Source: Microcoleus sp. FACHB-61 (GTDB lineage: Bacteria; Cyanobacteriota; Cyanobacteriia; Cyanobacteriales; Microcoleaceae). From it: a stretch of DNA of 64,000 bases. Below the pieces are notes generated by a model, which saw only the letters and a list, made by a program, of their open reading frames with translations, made no database searches and was not told the DNA's origin. Shown here piece by piece: positions 26,921-37,233 of the stretch (its first letter is position 1; every line of letters begins with the position of its first letter). The DNA is taken from positions 1-64,000 of the forward strand of contig JACJNY010000077.1 in NCBI GenBank assembly GCA_014695295.1, written 5' to 3'. A program made the position numbers and the translations under genes.

Positions 26921-29684
26921 CGGCTTTCTTCTCTGTGAGGTGTTGTTTTAGTAAATCTTCAATCTCTTCGTCTTTAAATTGCTTGGCAAGCTGAATAATT
27001 TGTGAGGCAAAATCAGCGTAGCGAGGGTTAGACTGAGCAATATGCTCTGTGTGTTCTCGTAGCCGTTTTAAGTTGCCTTGCTGTGCCAATTCTAGTAACG
27101 TTTTTAACTCGAGAGCCGAAGGAATAATCCTTTCTGGCTTCTCTAATGCACTGGTTGGAGTGGATGACCCAGAGCCGTTTGAGGCTGTAATTTCATATTT
27201 CCACTTTAATTCCAAATGAGTGGCTAAGAGGTTAAATAATTCCCTGACTTCCACTGGCTTTGACAAGAAATCATTCCCTCCTGCCTCTAAACTCATCTGT
27301 TGATCGGCTTGTGATACTGATGCGGAAGAGACAATAATCTTCTGGTGTTGCAAATTATTTGCACTGCGAACCTGTTTGAGCAGTTCAAAGCCGTCCATGA
27401 CTGGCATTGCCAAGTCTGTAATCACTAAGTCAGGTTGAGACTGTCGTATTTTTTCCAATCCTTCTTGTCCATTTTCGGCTTCAGTAAGTTGGAATCCTAG
27501 TGGATATAACAAGTTGGCGATAACGGCTCGGTTTTCCCAACGATCGTCTACTACAAGAATGCTGCGTCGTTGTCCTTCGTAACCAATAATTTGTTTTCCT
27601 GTTGTGAGGGAGTTTTGCTGTACCCAATCGGTGGCGATCGCCAGTTCCACCTCAAAAAAGAACTCACTCCCGACTCCGGGTTGGCTCTTAACTTGGATTT
27701 TTCCGTTCATGAGTTGAACAATCCTTTGGCTGATCGCCAATCCTAAACCCGTGCCCTCGACTTGGCGCTGGCGATCGCCCACTTGTTCAAAAGCCTGAAA
27801 AATTTTATCCAAGTGATCGGGCGCAATTCCTACCCCCGTATCTTCAACTTGAAATTTGAAAGAGCGAGTGGACGGATTGGGATTATTCTCAACTACGGCA
27901 ACCTTGAGCGTGACAGAACCTTTGTCGGTGAACTTAATCGCATTTCCCAGCAAGTTGAGTAACACCTGACGCAGCCGTTTTTCATCGGCAAAAATCCCTT
28001 CAGGCAACTGCGGATCGGGATCGTAAACGAATTCAATGCCTTTTTGGTCGGCACGAATGCGGCAGATTTCAGCGACACCTTGGAGGAATGAGGGAAAGTG
28101 AATCGCTTTCGATGCGAGTTCTAGTTTACGGGCTTCAATTTTGGACAAGTCCAACACATCGTTGATCAGTGTCAGCAAATGAGAACCACACTGGTAAATG
28201 ATTTCTACCCCATGACGTTCTTTGGCTGGCAACGTGCTGCTGCGGTTGAGAATTTGAGCATAGCCCAGAATGCCGTTGAGGGGCGTGCGGAGTTCGTGGC
28301 TCATGTTGGCGAGAAATTCGCTTTTTGCCTGGTTCGCGCCATCGGCTACAAGTTTTGCTTCTTTCAGTTCTGCGGTGCGTTCCTCAACTCGGCTTTCTAG
28401 TTCGAGAAAGGAGGTTTTGAGTTGACCTGCCATTTGGTTGAAGGAATCTGCCAGCGATTCTAATTCATCGATGCCTTGCACCTGAACCGTTTGGTCGAGT
28501 TGACCGGAACTAATTGCCTGACTCGCCTTTTGCAACTTCAAAATCGGTTTGGTAATCCAGCCAGAGGTGAGAAATCCCAAAATAGTTGCTACACCCAATG
28601 CACCCAAACACAGCAAAATTGTTGTGCGCGTGTTGGCATTGATTTGTGCCATAAAGTCAGACTCAGGAACAACAACAACTACGAGCCAATCTAGCCCCCA
28701 CTCATCTTTCCAGGGGGCAACTCGAACGAACTGACGTTGACCGTCAAGCACATACTCACAGGTTTGACTTTGTTGAATTTGGTTGAGATTATTAAACTGC
28801 TTAGTGAGGTGTTGGGTGGTTGCCCGTATCAAAGCATCTTGGCTATTAGAGGCATTGAGCCGTGTTGCCTTGCCATCAACAAGCTTGTAAGGATCTTCTT
28901 GAGCAGAACTAGCAATGATGAGTCCAGTGCGTTCCAAAATGAAGGTTTTCCCGGAAGGACTCACCTTCAACTCTCTCAGAAAATTGCTGATTTGACTTAA
29001 CCGTTGGTCAACGCCAACCACTCCGATTAATTTTTTGTTTTGGTCATAAACCGGACTGTTGGCAGAAATGGACAGAGTATAGGGGGGAGATTGCCATTGA
29101 TACAGCGTCCATAACGGCTGTCCTGCGCGGGCGGGTTCTCTGTACCAACCTTCTTCTTTGGGGATGTAGGGGCCGTTATTGATCGCCAGTGTGGTGCGTT
29201 GTCCCTGACTGTTGGTGTTATAGATATACCAGTCTAAGTTGCCGTTGCGCTGCCGAGAAACTTCATCCACTGTGACCCGACCATCTTCAAAGAAACGCCC
29301 CGCACCTGCAAAATCTCCTGTGGTGTAGGCAAAGCTAATGTAGCCGATGTCATGTAGTTTTAATTGTTTCCAGAAAAATTGACCTAATTCTGCTGGGTCT
29401 TTTAGATCAAGTAATCCTAGCTCAATGGCATCTGCGTTTGTTTGGGCAAGATTACGAGCAGTATCGAGTTGAGTTCCGAGATGCTGATCGATGCGTAAGC
29501 TCACTTCGCTGCGTAAGCGAGTTGCCAACTCATTAATTGCCTGCTGCCCATTCCGCAAGGAAATATATCCCGTTAGTCCAACGGCGGCGAAGATTTGGAG
29601 GACAAACGGAACGATCAGGAGCGATCGCAGGGAAAGTTTGCGCTTAGGTTTAAATAGATTCAGGGATGAGTTTGGCAGAGACAT
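26913..29684 (-). CDS. Membrane sensor hybrid histidine kinase (dCache-HAMP-HisKA-HATPase-REC)
   Basis: From ATG 29682-29684 the protein has 923 residues. A TTG start at 29798 would add 38. Order: a transmembrane helix near the N-terminus, an extracytoplasmic Cache-like sensor of about 300 residues ([16 protein letters not shown] is typical of dCache_1), a second helix, HAMP, HisKA with the phospho-His in [18 protein letters not shown] (residue 463), HATPase ([19 protein letters not shown]), then REC ([13 protein letters not shown]) and a helical C-terminus. It overlaps the next kinase gene by eight bases. Cache sensors usually bind small metabolites; the ligand here is unknown. Confidence 0.9.
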   Translation of the reverse strand: MSLPNSSLNLFKPKRKLSLRSLLIVPFVLQIFAAVGLTGYISLRNGQQAINELATRLRSEVSLRIDQHLGTQLDTARNLAQTNADAIELGLLDLKDPAELGQFFWKQLKLHDIGYISFAYTTGDFAGAGRFFEDGRVTVDEVSRQRNGNLDWYIYNTNSQGQRTTLAINNGPYIPKEEGWYREPARAGQPLWTLYQWQSPPYTLSISANSPVYDQNKKLIGVVGVDQRLSQISNFLRELKVSPSGKTFILERTGLIIASSAQEDPYKLVDGKATRLNASNSQDALIRATTQHLTKQFNNLNQIQQSQTCEYVLDGQRQFVRVAPWKDEWGLDWLVVVVVPESDFMAQINANTRTTILLCLGALGVATILGFLTSGWITKPILKLQKASQAISSGQLDQTVQVQGIDELESLADSFNQMAGQLKTSFLELESRVEERTAELKEAKLVADGANQAKSEFLANMSHELRTPLNGILGYAQILNRSSTLPAKERHGVEIIYQCGSHLLTLINDVLDLSKIEARKLELASKAIHFPSFLQGVAEICRIRADQKGIEFVYDPDPQLPEGIFADEKRLRQVLLNLLGNAIKFTDKGSVTLKVAVVENNPNPSTRSFKFQVEDTGVGIAPDHLDKIFQAFEQVGDRQRQVEGTGLGLAISQRIVQLMNGKIQVKSQPGVGSEFFFEVELAIATDWVQQNSLTTGKQIIGYEGQRRSILVVDDRWENRAVIANLLYPLGFQLTEAENGQEGLEKIRQSQPDLVITDLAMPVMDGFELLKQVRSANNLQHQKIIVSSASVSQADQQMSLEAGGNDFLSKPVEVRELFNLLATHLELKWKYEITASNGSGSSTPTSALEKPERIIPSALELKTLLELAQQGNLKRLREHTEHIAQSNPRYADFASQIIQLAKQFKDEEIEDLLKQHLTEKKADV

Positions 29685-30308
29685 GGTAGTGGCTTCTCTA
29701 GAAAATAGACTTTGAGGAATTCCTAGCTTGATGTTCCATCCACCTTGGTAGGGTCTTTCCAGGCGCTTAAATTCCTGGCTAGACACCGACGCTAACAATT
29801 AATCTTGTAGCTCCAGCAAGCAGTCGCATTAGTAAGTTGCGAGTGATTTTCTCTTGTTTACGGAAGTGCAAAAATCCCTGAATTGGTTGATGTTCCGTTG
29901 ATTGGTGGAGTGGCTGGGAGACTGTGCTCAGCTCGAATCTGTTAGCCGAGTGTGATTTTTAGTAGATGGGGCGATCGTTCTGGCTCAAATTTAAAGGCGA
30001 TCGCACTCCACCAACAATATCTCAACCCAATTCCAATCGAAGACTACCGTTTAGAGAAAATCCCAAAGAAAGCCCTGGGCTTTTAGTCGTGGGATGAATC
30101 TGCTTACCCTTTAGGGTCAGTCCTTTTCAGTCTATGCCGCAGTCCCCTAATCAGATGTTAATTGTATCAATACTTCAAAGTTACCTGTAGGTCGCTCTTA
30201 AACTCGATTTGATCCTTCCGACATTCTCATTAAACCCAGTCTTCAGCTAAAGTTTCTCACCGTGACTTTCTCTTTTTAGAAGTTTAATAAATTAGTTTAA
30301 CAAATACC
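29685..30308. other. Intergenic region with a possible IS605/TnpB right-end remnant
   Basis: No gene is visible. At 30066-30098 the sequence AAGAAAGCCCTGGGCTTTTAGTCGTGGGATGAATC resembles (from memory) the hairpin at the right end of IS200/IS605-type elements, which forms the scaffold of TnpB-associated RNA (only the core GCCCTGGGCTTTTAG need be noted). A small inverted repeat, ACCC-TTTA-GGGT, follows at 30106-30117. No tnpB or tnpA frame is nearby. The kinase promoter probably lies in the 29700-29950 part. Confidence 0.35.
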
Positions 30309-30932
30309 TCAAGCCAACAATTCACTGATGGCTACGCTAAAACCTCCCAGCACACTTTGAGTGTTAACAACTTCATCTGCATTAAACAAGCGCCAGCGTT
30401 GCCCTGCATTCACAAATATTAATCTAGCTTCAGGAAACAGCAACCAAACTTCTAAACATCCCGATTCCAAATATTCCTGAGCTTTCGCAAATAACTCTTC
30501 GGCACTGTCTTCGGGGGAAGCCACTTCCGCTATCAAAGGAAAACTTTGGGAAAATGCTGTAAAATTGCCTGATTCTGGCAACAATTCAGGAGTGATGTAA
30601 GCAACATCGGGACGGCGACCCTGCTTGCTAGTGCGACAAAGGACTTCTGTAACAACTTATCCTCCCTGTCCGCTGGAATTTTTGTAATTTTTCCAATAAG
30701 TAGCTAGATTAACTTGAGCAAGACCGTGCTTGAATGTCATTCCTGTTTTCTCAACTAAGTTGCCGTCAACCCACTCCATTCTATCAGCAGGCTTGACTAA
30801 AAACTCTTCTAGAGATATGACTTTTTTAGGTTCAGATTCGGGCTGATCGTCTGCTATATTTTCGGATTTTGGCGGTAATCCTGGCTCTAAGTTTTGGTCG
30901 GCATTTTTGGGCGAAATTGTAGTAGTTGTCAC
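30309..30932 (-). pseudogene. Uma2 family (PD-(D/E)XK-like) gene with one nonsense codon
   Basis: Reading from ATG 30932, codon 92 is TAA (30657-30659). The same frame continues without further stops to 30309, giving a 207-codon gene in all. The two halves together make a normal Uma2 (DUF820) protein: ISLEEFL...ADRMEWVDGNLVEK, then RRPDVAYITPELLPE and PLIAEVASPEDSAEELFAKAQEYLESG. The stop sits where a Lys or similar is expected (G-G-stop-V-V-T-E-V), so a single AAA to TAA change would explain it. No frameshift is needed. Confidence 0.85.
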
Positions 30933-31110
30933 AAGCGCAACCTCTATTTGATGATTTTAAGTTTACACAGGATCGCTCTCGATCGCATCTTTACTATCTT
31001 ATTGAATTGGGGAGGGCGAGTGGATATCAGCTATCGAGAAAAAACAATTTTTGTCTTTTCAACTTAGCCCTACAATTTATATATCATAGCAATTGAGAAA
31101 GGTGACTTTC

Positions 31111-31680
31111 ATGATTCTCTCAAACCGTTTTTCTGAAGCCCTCACCTATGCCGCCGAATTGCACGCTACCCAAGTTCGCAAAGGTTCCGGCGTTCCCTAC
31201 ATTGCCCATTTGTTGGGCACTGCTAGTATAGCTTTAGAATATGGGGCAAATGAAGATGAGGCGATCGCAGCTTTGCTTCACGATGCGATCGAAGATCGAG
31301 GCGGCGCCACCACCCGCGAAGCCATCCGCCGCCACTTTGGGGATACCGTCACAGCGATTGTAGACGGGTGTACCGACAGTGACGAGACGCCGAAACCCCC
31401 TTGGCGGCAGCGAAAACAAGCTTATATCGATCGCATTTCTACAGCTTCTGCCTCAGTGAGATTAGTCTCGGCTGCTGATAAACTTTATAATGTTCGATCG
31501 ATCCTGAAAGATTCCCGTCAATTGGGTGACGTTGTTTGGGAACGCTTCAAAGGTGGCAAAGAGGGTTCTCTCTGGTATTATCGTTCTTTAGTAGAAGCAT
31601 TCCGCAAAGCTGAGTTAACGCCTATAGTTGAAGAATTAGACCGCACAGTTTTAGAATTAGAACAGTTTTCTGAAGGCTGA
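31111..31680 (+). CDS. HD-domain hydrolase, SpoT/Mesh1-like
   Basis: The 189-residue protein (ATG 31111, with AAAGGTGA seven bases upstream; a TTG at 31093 is less likely) is a stand-alone HD domain. Metal and catalytic residues are visible: His33, His57-Asp58, Glu61-Asp62 and Asp123 in ADKLYNVRSI. This pattern matches the ppGpp-hydrolase domain of RelA/SpoT and the small hydrolase Mesh1, so hydrolysis of (p)ppGpp or a related nucleotide is plausible. No synthetase, TGS or ACT domain is present. Confidence 0.85.
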   Translation: MILSNRFSEALTYAAELHATQVRKGSGVPYIAHLLGTASIALEYGANEDEAIAALLHDAIEDRGGATTREAIRRHFGDTVTAIVDGCTDSDETPKPPWRQRKQAYIDRISTASASVRLVSAADKLYNVRSILKDSRQLGDVVWERFKGGKEGSLWYYRSLVEAFRKAELTPIVEELDRTVLELEQFSEG

Positions 31681-31723
31681 AGGTAAAAATCACTAATTAT
31701 CAATTACCAATTACAATTAAAAA

Positions 31724-32857
31724 ATGGCAAATGTTCGCTTAGAAAATATTACCCGACGCTACCAAAACGTCACCGCGATCGAAAACATCAGCTTCAAAAT
31801 CCCGGACGGGGAATTTTGGGTATTAGTCGGGCCTTCCGGCTGCGGGAAATCCACAATTATGCGGACAATTGCAGGTTTAGAAACCGCAACTTCCGGCAAT
31901 CTTTACATCGGAGATAATTTAGTTAACAACATTCCGGCGAGACAGCGCGATGTAGCAATGGTGTTTCAAAATTATGCGCTTTACCCGCACATGACTGTCG
32001 CAGAAAACTTGGCATTTGGATTGCGGATGCGGAATGTTGACCAGACTAAAATTCAAGAACGAGTCGAAACAGTAGCCCGATCGCTCTCGATCGACCACCT
32101 CCTCAAGCGCAAGCCCAAACAGCTATCAGGCGGACAGCAGCAGCGGGTAGCACTGGGAAGGGCGATCGCCCGGGAACCGAAAGTATTCCTTTTAGATGAA
32201 CCGCTTTCTAACCTCGATGCTCAACTGCGAGACGACACTAGAGCCGAACTCAAACAACTGCATCAACGGCTGGGAATTACCACAATTTACGTCACTCACG
32301 ACCAAGTGGAAGCGATGACTTTAGCTGATAAAATTGTAGTTTTAAATGGGGGTAAAATTCAACAAATTGGAGACCCGCAAAGCATTTACGCCAAACCAGC
32401 TAACCGCATGGTTGCCACATTTTTAGGCAATCCCGCCATGAACATTTTGCCTGCAATTTATACTAACGAATCCTTTCAAGTGGGAAATCAACATTTAGCC
32501 TGTCCGCCCTCGATTCAGAAAAAATTGCAGGCGAGAGAAGGACAAGGATTTGATTTGGGCATCCGTCCAGAAAATATAGAAATCTTTACGCCACAAACAG
32601 TAGAAGATGATGATTTGAAAACCGATGTTTGGGCATTAGAAAAAGTCCCCCTTGATGTAGAGGTAAAAGTAGTGGAACCTCTGGGGCGAGAAACTTTAAT
32701 TCGCGCGAGTTTGCCTTTGTTGAGCGCTGAAACTACTGTACAGGTGCAAGTACCTGCGAGTGTTCGCTTGCGATCGGGCGATCGGCTGACGGTACAGCTT
32801 GACTTCGATCGACTATTTATATTTGACCCATCCACAGGTGAGGCGCTGTATCCTTAA
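31724..32857 (+). CDS. ABC transporter ATP-binding protein (MalK/UgpC type)
   Basis: This is the ATPase of a carbohydrate or polyol importer. The 377-residue protein has Walker A GPSGCGKST (36-44), Q-loop FQNYALYPHM, signature LSGGQQQR (134-141), Walker B VFLLDEP (154-160), the H-loop VTHDQVEAMT and a C-terminal MalK-like TOBE/OB regulatory domain (about 235-377). No permease or binding-protein gene is near, so it probably serves one or more importers encoded elsewhere, as multitask ATPases do. It lies 43 bp after the HD gene. Confidence 0.93.
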   Translation: MANVRLENITRRYQNVTAIENISFKIPDGEFWVLVGPSGCGKSTIMRTIAGLETATSGNLYIGDNLVNNIPARQRDVAMVFQNYALYPHMTVAENLAFGLRMRNVDQTKIQERVETVARSLSIDHLLKRKPKQLSGGQQQRVALGRAIAREPKVFLLDEPLSNLDAQLRDDTRAELKQLHQRLGITTIYVTHDQVEAMTLADKIVVLNGGKIQQIGDPQSIYAKPANRMVATFLGNPAMNILPAIYTNESFQVGNQHLACPPSIQKKLQAREGQGFDLGIRPENIEIFTPQTVEDDDLKTDVWALEKVPLDVEVKVVEPLGRETLIRASLPLLSAETTVQVQVPASVRLRSGDRLTVQLDFDRLFIFDPSTGEALYP

Positions 32858-33269
32858 CTGGATTCAACCTAAAATCTTCAAATCTCCAATCTTAAATAGA
32901 TAGGAGTTATGCACGCTGACTGATGAAACCCGGTTTCTTCCTGTATTTATCGTTCATCGTCCCAAATTTTTCGTAGAAACCGGGTTTCTCGCCCCCATGC
33001 GTAAGTCCCGATCTACTGACTTTTCGAGTGGGGATGTTTCTATTTGTAGTTACAAAACTTTACAGTTGACATTTATCAATTTCCGAAGTAATGATACAAT
33101 TAGTATCCGCCCACAAGAAAAGTATCCTCTCAAAGGCGTATGATTCCGGGCTCGGCGCGATCGCGACCCACAACGCAAGCATCTTCCGGCTAAGAAGCCG
33201 CCTTACGCGCCGACTTGGGAGCAACTCGCGAACCAAAAACTCAGAAAAACGTTCTAGCGGCATTTTTAG
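32858..33269. other. Intergenic region with ACCCGGTTTCT inverted repeat and a promoter candidate
   Basis: At 32928-32987 a copy of a dispersed inverted repeat is seen: AAACCCGGTTTCT and, about 35 bases on, AGAAACCGGGTTTCT. A promoter-like pair TTGACA (33066-33071), 17 bp, TAATGA (33089-33094) faces the gene at 33270. A GC-rich segment with ACGCGCCGAC-type sequence occupies 33180-33230. No gene is seen. Confidence 0.6.
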
Positions 33270-33674
33270 ATGAATCCCGACAACCTGCCTCAAATGCTGC
33301 AAACAGGATTTCACCTAACTTTAGGTGCAACTTCCTTTTTAATGGAGACATTGCAAGATCCGCTAAAGCGAGAAGAAAATCTTGACAAACTGAAGTCGGA
33401 TTGGGGCCAGCTAGCCGATGAGCTGCTGGAAAAAGGAGAAATGACCGATCGAGAAGCCCGAAATTTTGTAGATACTATTTTCTCTCAACCTGGTAATCGG
33501 GAGAATGCAGACAGCGAATCCGTCTCGCCCAAGCAATCCGATGCAGGGACTGACGCTCCTCCCGAGTCGGTTGTAGAACCTGATGTAAAGCTAGAGATTC
33601 AAGAATTAACTGCACACATGGCAGCGCTGAGGGTCGAGTTGGAAAATTTGCGCGCCGAAAATTCCCAGGATTAA
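33270..33674 (+). CDS. Phasin-like coiled-coil protein
   Basis: The 134-residue protein has an N-terminal helical region (residues 8-65: GFHLTLGATSFLMETLQDP, then KSDWGQLADELLEKGEMT), an acidic linker (75-105) and a C-terminal coiled coil (EIQELTAHMAALRVELENLRAEN). This layout resembles cyanobacterial polyhydroxyalkanoate-granule phasins or related phasin-family proteins. It has no signal peptide or membrane span. There are no PHA synthesis genes nearby, so the role stays open. Confidence 0.6.
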   Translation: MNPDNLPQMLQTGFHLTLGATSFLMETLQDPLKREENLDKLKSDWGQLADELLEKGEMTDREARNFVDTIFSQPGNRENADSESVSPKQSDAGTDAPPESVVEPDVKLEIQELTAHMAALRVELENLRAENSQD

Positions 33675-33748
33675 AGAATCAAGAGTCTTTAACACAGCCG
33701 CAGTTTACTTGGAAACTGGCTTGCAAACTTATTTAAGAAAACAAAAAT

Positions 33749-33979
33749 TTAGTCATTGTCCCATTTTTCAGAACCGATCAGGTCGGCGATGCGATCGCGC
33801 AGCAAGAAGTCGCATTTTTCTAACTCGCACTCTACACAGGCCCATTCCCGGGGCGGGATGAATTGGCACAGCGTGTAGATAGGCTGTTGGCGGCTCAGCA
33901 CGCCCTCGTGTACGAGGTGGCGGGCTTCATCTTGGATGACATCTAAAGAGTATTTGATTTTGATAGTTGACTGAATCAT
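33749..33979 (-). CDS. DUF4327 family protein
   Basis: This 76-residue cyanobacterial protein is recognised by YSLDVIQDEARHLVHEGVLS, RQQPIYTLCQFIPPREW and the acidic cysteine motif CVECELEKCDFLLRDRI. Four cysteines could bind metal, but this is not shown for the family. Function is unknown. It is convergent with the phasin-like gene, 74 bp away, and has its own promoter region upstream (33980 onward). Confidence 0.85.
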   Translation of the reverse strand: MIQSTIKIKYSLDVIQDEARHLVHEGVLSRQQPIYTLCQFIPPREWACVECELEKCDFLLRDRIADLIGSEKWDND

Positions 33980-34529
33980 TATGCGCCCTCAAGGTTTTAG
34001 TAAAAAAAAAATTATGACCTTTGTAATAATATAATCCAAAATTCCAGATATGTAAGTTAAATTTTGTCAGTATAGAGGTATACAATTCACTACCGTTAAG
34101 TGAAAAAAATTCTAGCAATGCTGAGTAAGCGATCGGATCAGTCTTGGGATATAGAGACGTGGCACATTTTCCCGGCTATGCTAACAGGCGGATCTGTTGC
34201 AAAGCTCATACCTTTTTCGATTGGAGACTTCGGCGTGAGACGTTCGGCGAGCGCTCAGTCGAGCCGTCGAGTCGCGCTCCGTCGAGCGATTTTAGATTTT
34301 AGAATTGGGAATGAATGACTGGATATGCGTTTGTAGCTTGCCTACAGTTGCATTCTTTTTTGAAGCTCGTATCACTTCAGGACTGAGGCACTAAAGCCCG
34401 ATTCCCGGTTTCGGGATGCTTCCTCCCCCCAAAGGCAGAATTTCTCGCGAGAAACCGGGTTGATGAATTTAAATGTTGATGCTTGTTGATGCAGCAAGCA
34501 GCAAAGGAAAGATTCAGGAGTCCGGCAAC
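33980..34529. other. Intergenic region with GC-rich and ACCGGGTTT repeats
   Basis: No gene is visible. A GC-rich element at about 34228-34292 is dense in CGAG/CTCG words (GAGCGCTCAGTCGAGCCGTC) and runs into TTTTAGA heptamers. A further member of the dispersed repeat family lies at about 34396-34460: TTCCCGGTTTCGGGA, then GAGAAACCGGGTT. The AT-rich part at 34000-34100 probably holds the promoter of the DUF4327 gene. Confidence 0.6.
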
Positions 34530-36173
34530 TCAAGCATTACCAGTTTCGTTAATGCCGAACAGCAATTCTAGAGCGAGAGATTGCGCGGCCGGCATCTGCC
34601 CAAAACAGAATACATAAGGAATACTCGGAGGCAAATGTGGCAAAAATTGCTCTAAAACGTAGGGGCTTCCGTAAATTAATACAGCTTGCAGTTCGCCCGT
34701 CTTTAATAATTTTTTAAACCAATCTTGAGCTGCTTCGGTCAAACCAGCACTGCCTCGGAAGCAATTGCCGCGAATGAAAATTTGCAGCAGCGTCGGAGAA
34801 AAATGCTCTGCACCTGTATTTTCAGCGATCGCGCCTGTGCGATCGTCAATTAGTTGCAATTCGTAACCATACTTAGCGGGAATGGCGATCGCCGGAGTGT
34901 GGTTGCCCAAAAACTCGCACCCCAAAACATCATCTACAACAATCAAATTCCGCAAAAGCTGGTTTTCTGAGGTTTTTTTAGCCACTAAAGGCAGAGAACC
35001 TCCAAATTTCAAAGAATTTCGCAAAATATCGGCAGCAGTTGACCTTGCCTGTGGATTTGCCAGCAAACTTAAGTCGATCGACTCGATGGATTCTAAATTC
35101 TTGCTCCCCCCCTTAGCAAGGGGGGGTTGGGGGGGGTCAGAAATCGACAAACCCACCTTTATTTTCGCTTTCCAAATTCGCTTGACAGATTCCTTTATTT
35201 GTGCTATTGAAAGCCTCCCTTGAGTGACAGCTTCGCAGACAGCCAGAATCGCGCCTTCCGGGTCAAGCGGCATCAGCAAAACATCAGCACCAGCCTCAGC
35301 GGCCAAAACAGCAGCTTCATTAGCGCCGTACTTATTGGCGATCGCACCCATCACCAAAGCATCCGTCACGATCAAACCTTCAAATCCCAACTCTTCTCGC
35401 AGCTTCCCGATCAAAATCTTGCGAGAAAGAGTAGCAGGAAACTCGGTATCCCAAGCCGGAATCAGCAAGTGAGCACTCATCACAGCATCGGCCCCAGCGG
35501 CGATCGCCTCGACAAAAGGAGGTAACTCCACCTCAGTCAATCTCGCTGGCGAATGCGGCAAAACCGGCAATTCCAAGTGAGAATCAACCGCTGTGTCTCC
35601 GTGGCCGGGAAAATGCTTAGCTGTAGTCAAAACCGGGTGTTGACCTGCGCCCCGAATAAAAGCAGCGGCTAATTTCCCGACAATTTCCGGTGTCTCGCCA
35701 AAAGCGCGGACGTTAATCACAGGATTGTCGGGATTGTTGTTAACGTCAACCACTGGTGCGAAAATCCAATTTAGACCGATCGCCCTAGCTTCGATCGCAG
35801 TGACAGCGCCCATTTGTTCAGCATATCGATCGGCTTTACCTGCATCGTGTCGCGCCACTTCAGCAATCGCCATCGGCGGCCCGAACCAAGTCGCCCCCGC
35901 GAACCGCTGGCCAACACCTTCTTCAATATCAGCCGCCAGCAGCAGCGGAAACTTAGCCCAAGACTGCAATTGGTGCGATCGAACTGCCAACTCCGCAGCA
36001 CTTCCCCCCACCAAAATCACACCGCCAACGCCCAACTTTTCGAGATAATAGCGGAGTTTGCTGGCAGTTGGTTCCCATTCGGGATAGCGAATTTGGTGGT
36101 CGAACAAGCAGCCAGAAGCGCGCACCACGAACATCTGGGCCACCAGTTCTGGTAAGGAAAGATTGTCAATCAT
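34530..36173 (-). CDS. Glycoside hydrolase family 3 protein (NagZ-like)
   Basis: A GH3 enzyme, probably a beta-N-acetylhexosaminidase or beta-glucosidase acting in the cytoplasm. Of 547 residues, the first 340 form the TIM barrel. KHFPGHGDT at 186-194 (with following His199) is the NagZ-type motif carrying the catalytic His/Asp loop, and Asp271 in GLIVTDALVMGAI is the expected nucleophile. The C-terminal 200 residues are a second domain, giving a length above single-domain NagZ. It lies 61 bp downstream of rbfA, a pairing I recall from other cyanobacteria. Cell-wall recycling is likely. Confidence 0.9.
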   Translation of the reverse strand: MIDNLSLPELVAQMFVVRASGCLFDHQIRYPEWEPTASKLRYYLEKLGVGGVILVGGSAAELAVRSHQLQSWAKFPLLLAADIEEGVGQRFAGATWFGPPMAIAEVARHDAGKADRYAEQMGAVTAIEARAIGLNWIFAPVVDVNNNPDNPVINVRAFGETPEIVGKLAAAFIRGAGQHPVLTTAKHFPGHGDTAVDSHLELPVLPHSPARLTEVELPPFVEAIAAGADAVMSAHLLIPAWDTEFPATLSRKILIGKLREELGFEGLIVTDALVMGAIANKYGANEAAVLAAEAGADVLLMPLDPEGAILAVCEAVTQGRLSIAQIKESVKRIWKAKIKVGLSISDPPQPPLAKGGSKNLESIESIDLSLLANPQARSTAADILRNSLKFGGSLPLVAKKTSENQLLRNLIVVDDVLGCEFLGNHTPAIAIPAKYGYELQLIDDRTGAIAENTGAEHFSPTLLQIFIRGNCFRGSAGLTEAAQDWFKKLLKTGELQAVLIYGSPYVLEQFLPHLPPSIPYVFCFGQMPAAQSLALELLFGINETGNA

Positions 36174-36234
36174 GGGTAATTGGTAATTGTTGACTGTTGA
36201 CTGTTGACTGTTAACTGTTGACTGGCTTCAGACA

Positions 36235-36657
36235 CTAATCCTCATCTGTTTCGTCAATTTCATCATCAGCGAATTCTTCCTCCCCATCTAGAAGATCGGG
36301 TTTGCGATCGGCAGAAAGCTGATTCAGCAGTATCAGCATTTTATCGCCCCGTTCCAAAGAATGGTCTTCGAGAAATATCACTTCCGGTGTCCGGCGCAGT
36401 TGCACCCGTTGACCCAACTGGTTGCGGACGTAGCTAGTAGCAGATTTCAAACCCTCCATAGTCTCTGCCTTTGCCTCATCAGTACCGTAGATGCTGACAA
36501 AAATTTTTGTATGCTGAAGGTCTCCCGAAACAATTACGTCGGTAACGCTAACCATACCAGCACCTACACGGTCGTCCTTGATTCCATTCAGCAACATCAG
36601 GCTGACTTCCCGTTTAATCAGTGAAGCTACACGCTCAATGCGACGATTTGTAGCCAT
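36235..36657 (-). CDS. rbfA: 30S ribosome-binding factor RbfA
   Basis: RbfA is a KH-type factor needed for 16S rRNA maturation and growth in the cold. The 140 residues begin [19 protein letters not shown] and include [20 protein letters not shown] and [18 protein letters not shown], all conserved. The last 25 residues are a highly acidic tail ([17 protein letters not shown]), common in cyanobacterial RbfA. It precedes the GH3 gene. Confidence 0.95.
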   Translation of the reverse strand: MATNRRIERVASLIKREVSLMLLNGIKDDRVGAGMVSVTDVIVSGDLQHTKIFVSIYGTDEAKAETMEGLKSATSYVRNQLGQRVQLRRTPEVIFLEDHSLERGDKMLILLNQLSADRKPDLLDGEEEFADDEIDETDED

Positions 36658-36860
36658 AGAAACTATCCCCTACTTTTAGATCAGCCATTTTCATCCCGAT
36701 TGACAATTGTAGCGCGATCGCTATCGGGTGTTATGTGCGATCGGGGGGAAAATTAGGATTTGAGATTGCAGCGCGCAGCCAATAATGACATAAACTTGCT
36801 CAATTTGCTGCTTTTGCGATCGCTCAATATAAAATCCGGCAAATACCATCTCCTATAATC

Positions 36861-37229
36861 ATGCCCGATTCTATCCAACAAGAAGCCCGCCAAATTCTTG
36901 ACACCCTTGCCTTCACCCCCTTCGAGCAATGCCAACCCCTCAGCCACAACTTTAATACCATCCCCTCTCGCCCTGGACTTTATGCTCTCAGACATCGTGT
37001 GGATGGTCTGCTTGACATCGGTAAAACCAAAAGCTTGCGCGGTAGATTTAGTGGCGGACACAAAGCATTTCTCTGGGCATGGCTCGACAAATACAACTCG
37101 GAAGATGTTCGCATCGCCATTCACTCGCTCTCGGCGTGGAGCAACCCTGCGTTATTATTAGAGCTAGAAGCCATTATTTTGAGAGCAACTGAGCCGCCCT
37201 ACAACGTTCAAATCCCACCGGAAAACTAG
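36861..37229 (+). CDS. GIY-YIG nuclease-fold protein
   Basis: The 122-residue protein has a degenerate GIY-YIG module: GLYALRH (about 43-49, GIY position), LDIGKTKSLRGRFSGGHKAF (about 55-74, YIG position with the conserved Arg) and LLELEAIILRATEPPYNVQ (Glu at the metal site and the Asn-type end). It could cleave or nick DNA. It is followed four bases later by two small paralogous genes on the same strand and may form an operon with them. It is too small to be a homing enzyme with separate binding domains. Confidence 0.75.
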   Translation: MPDSIQQEARQILDTLAFTPFEQCQPLSHNFNTIPSRPGLYALRHRVDGLLDIGKTKSLRGRFSGGHKAFLWAWLDKYNSEDVRIAIHSLSAWSNPALLLELEAIILRATEPPYNVQIPPEN

Positions 37230-37233
37230 ACTC

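Noticed and set aside
34100..34318. 72-residue plus-strand frame after the DUF4327 gene
   Set aside because: It runs through the GC-rich repeat and TTTTAGA heptamers and has no domain.
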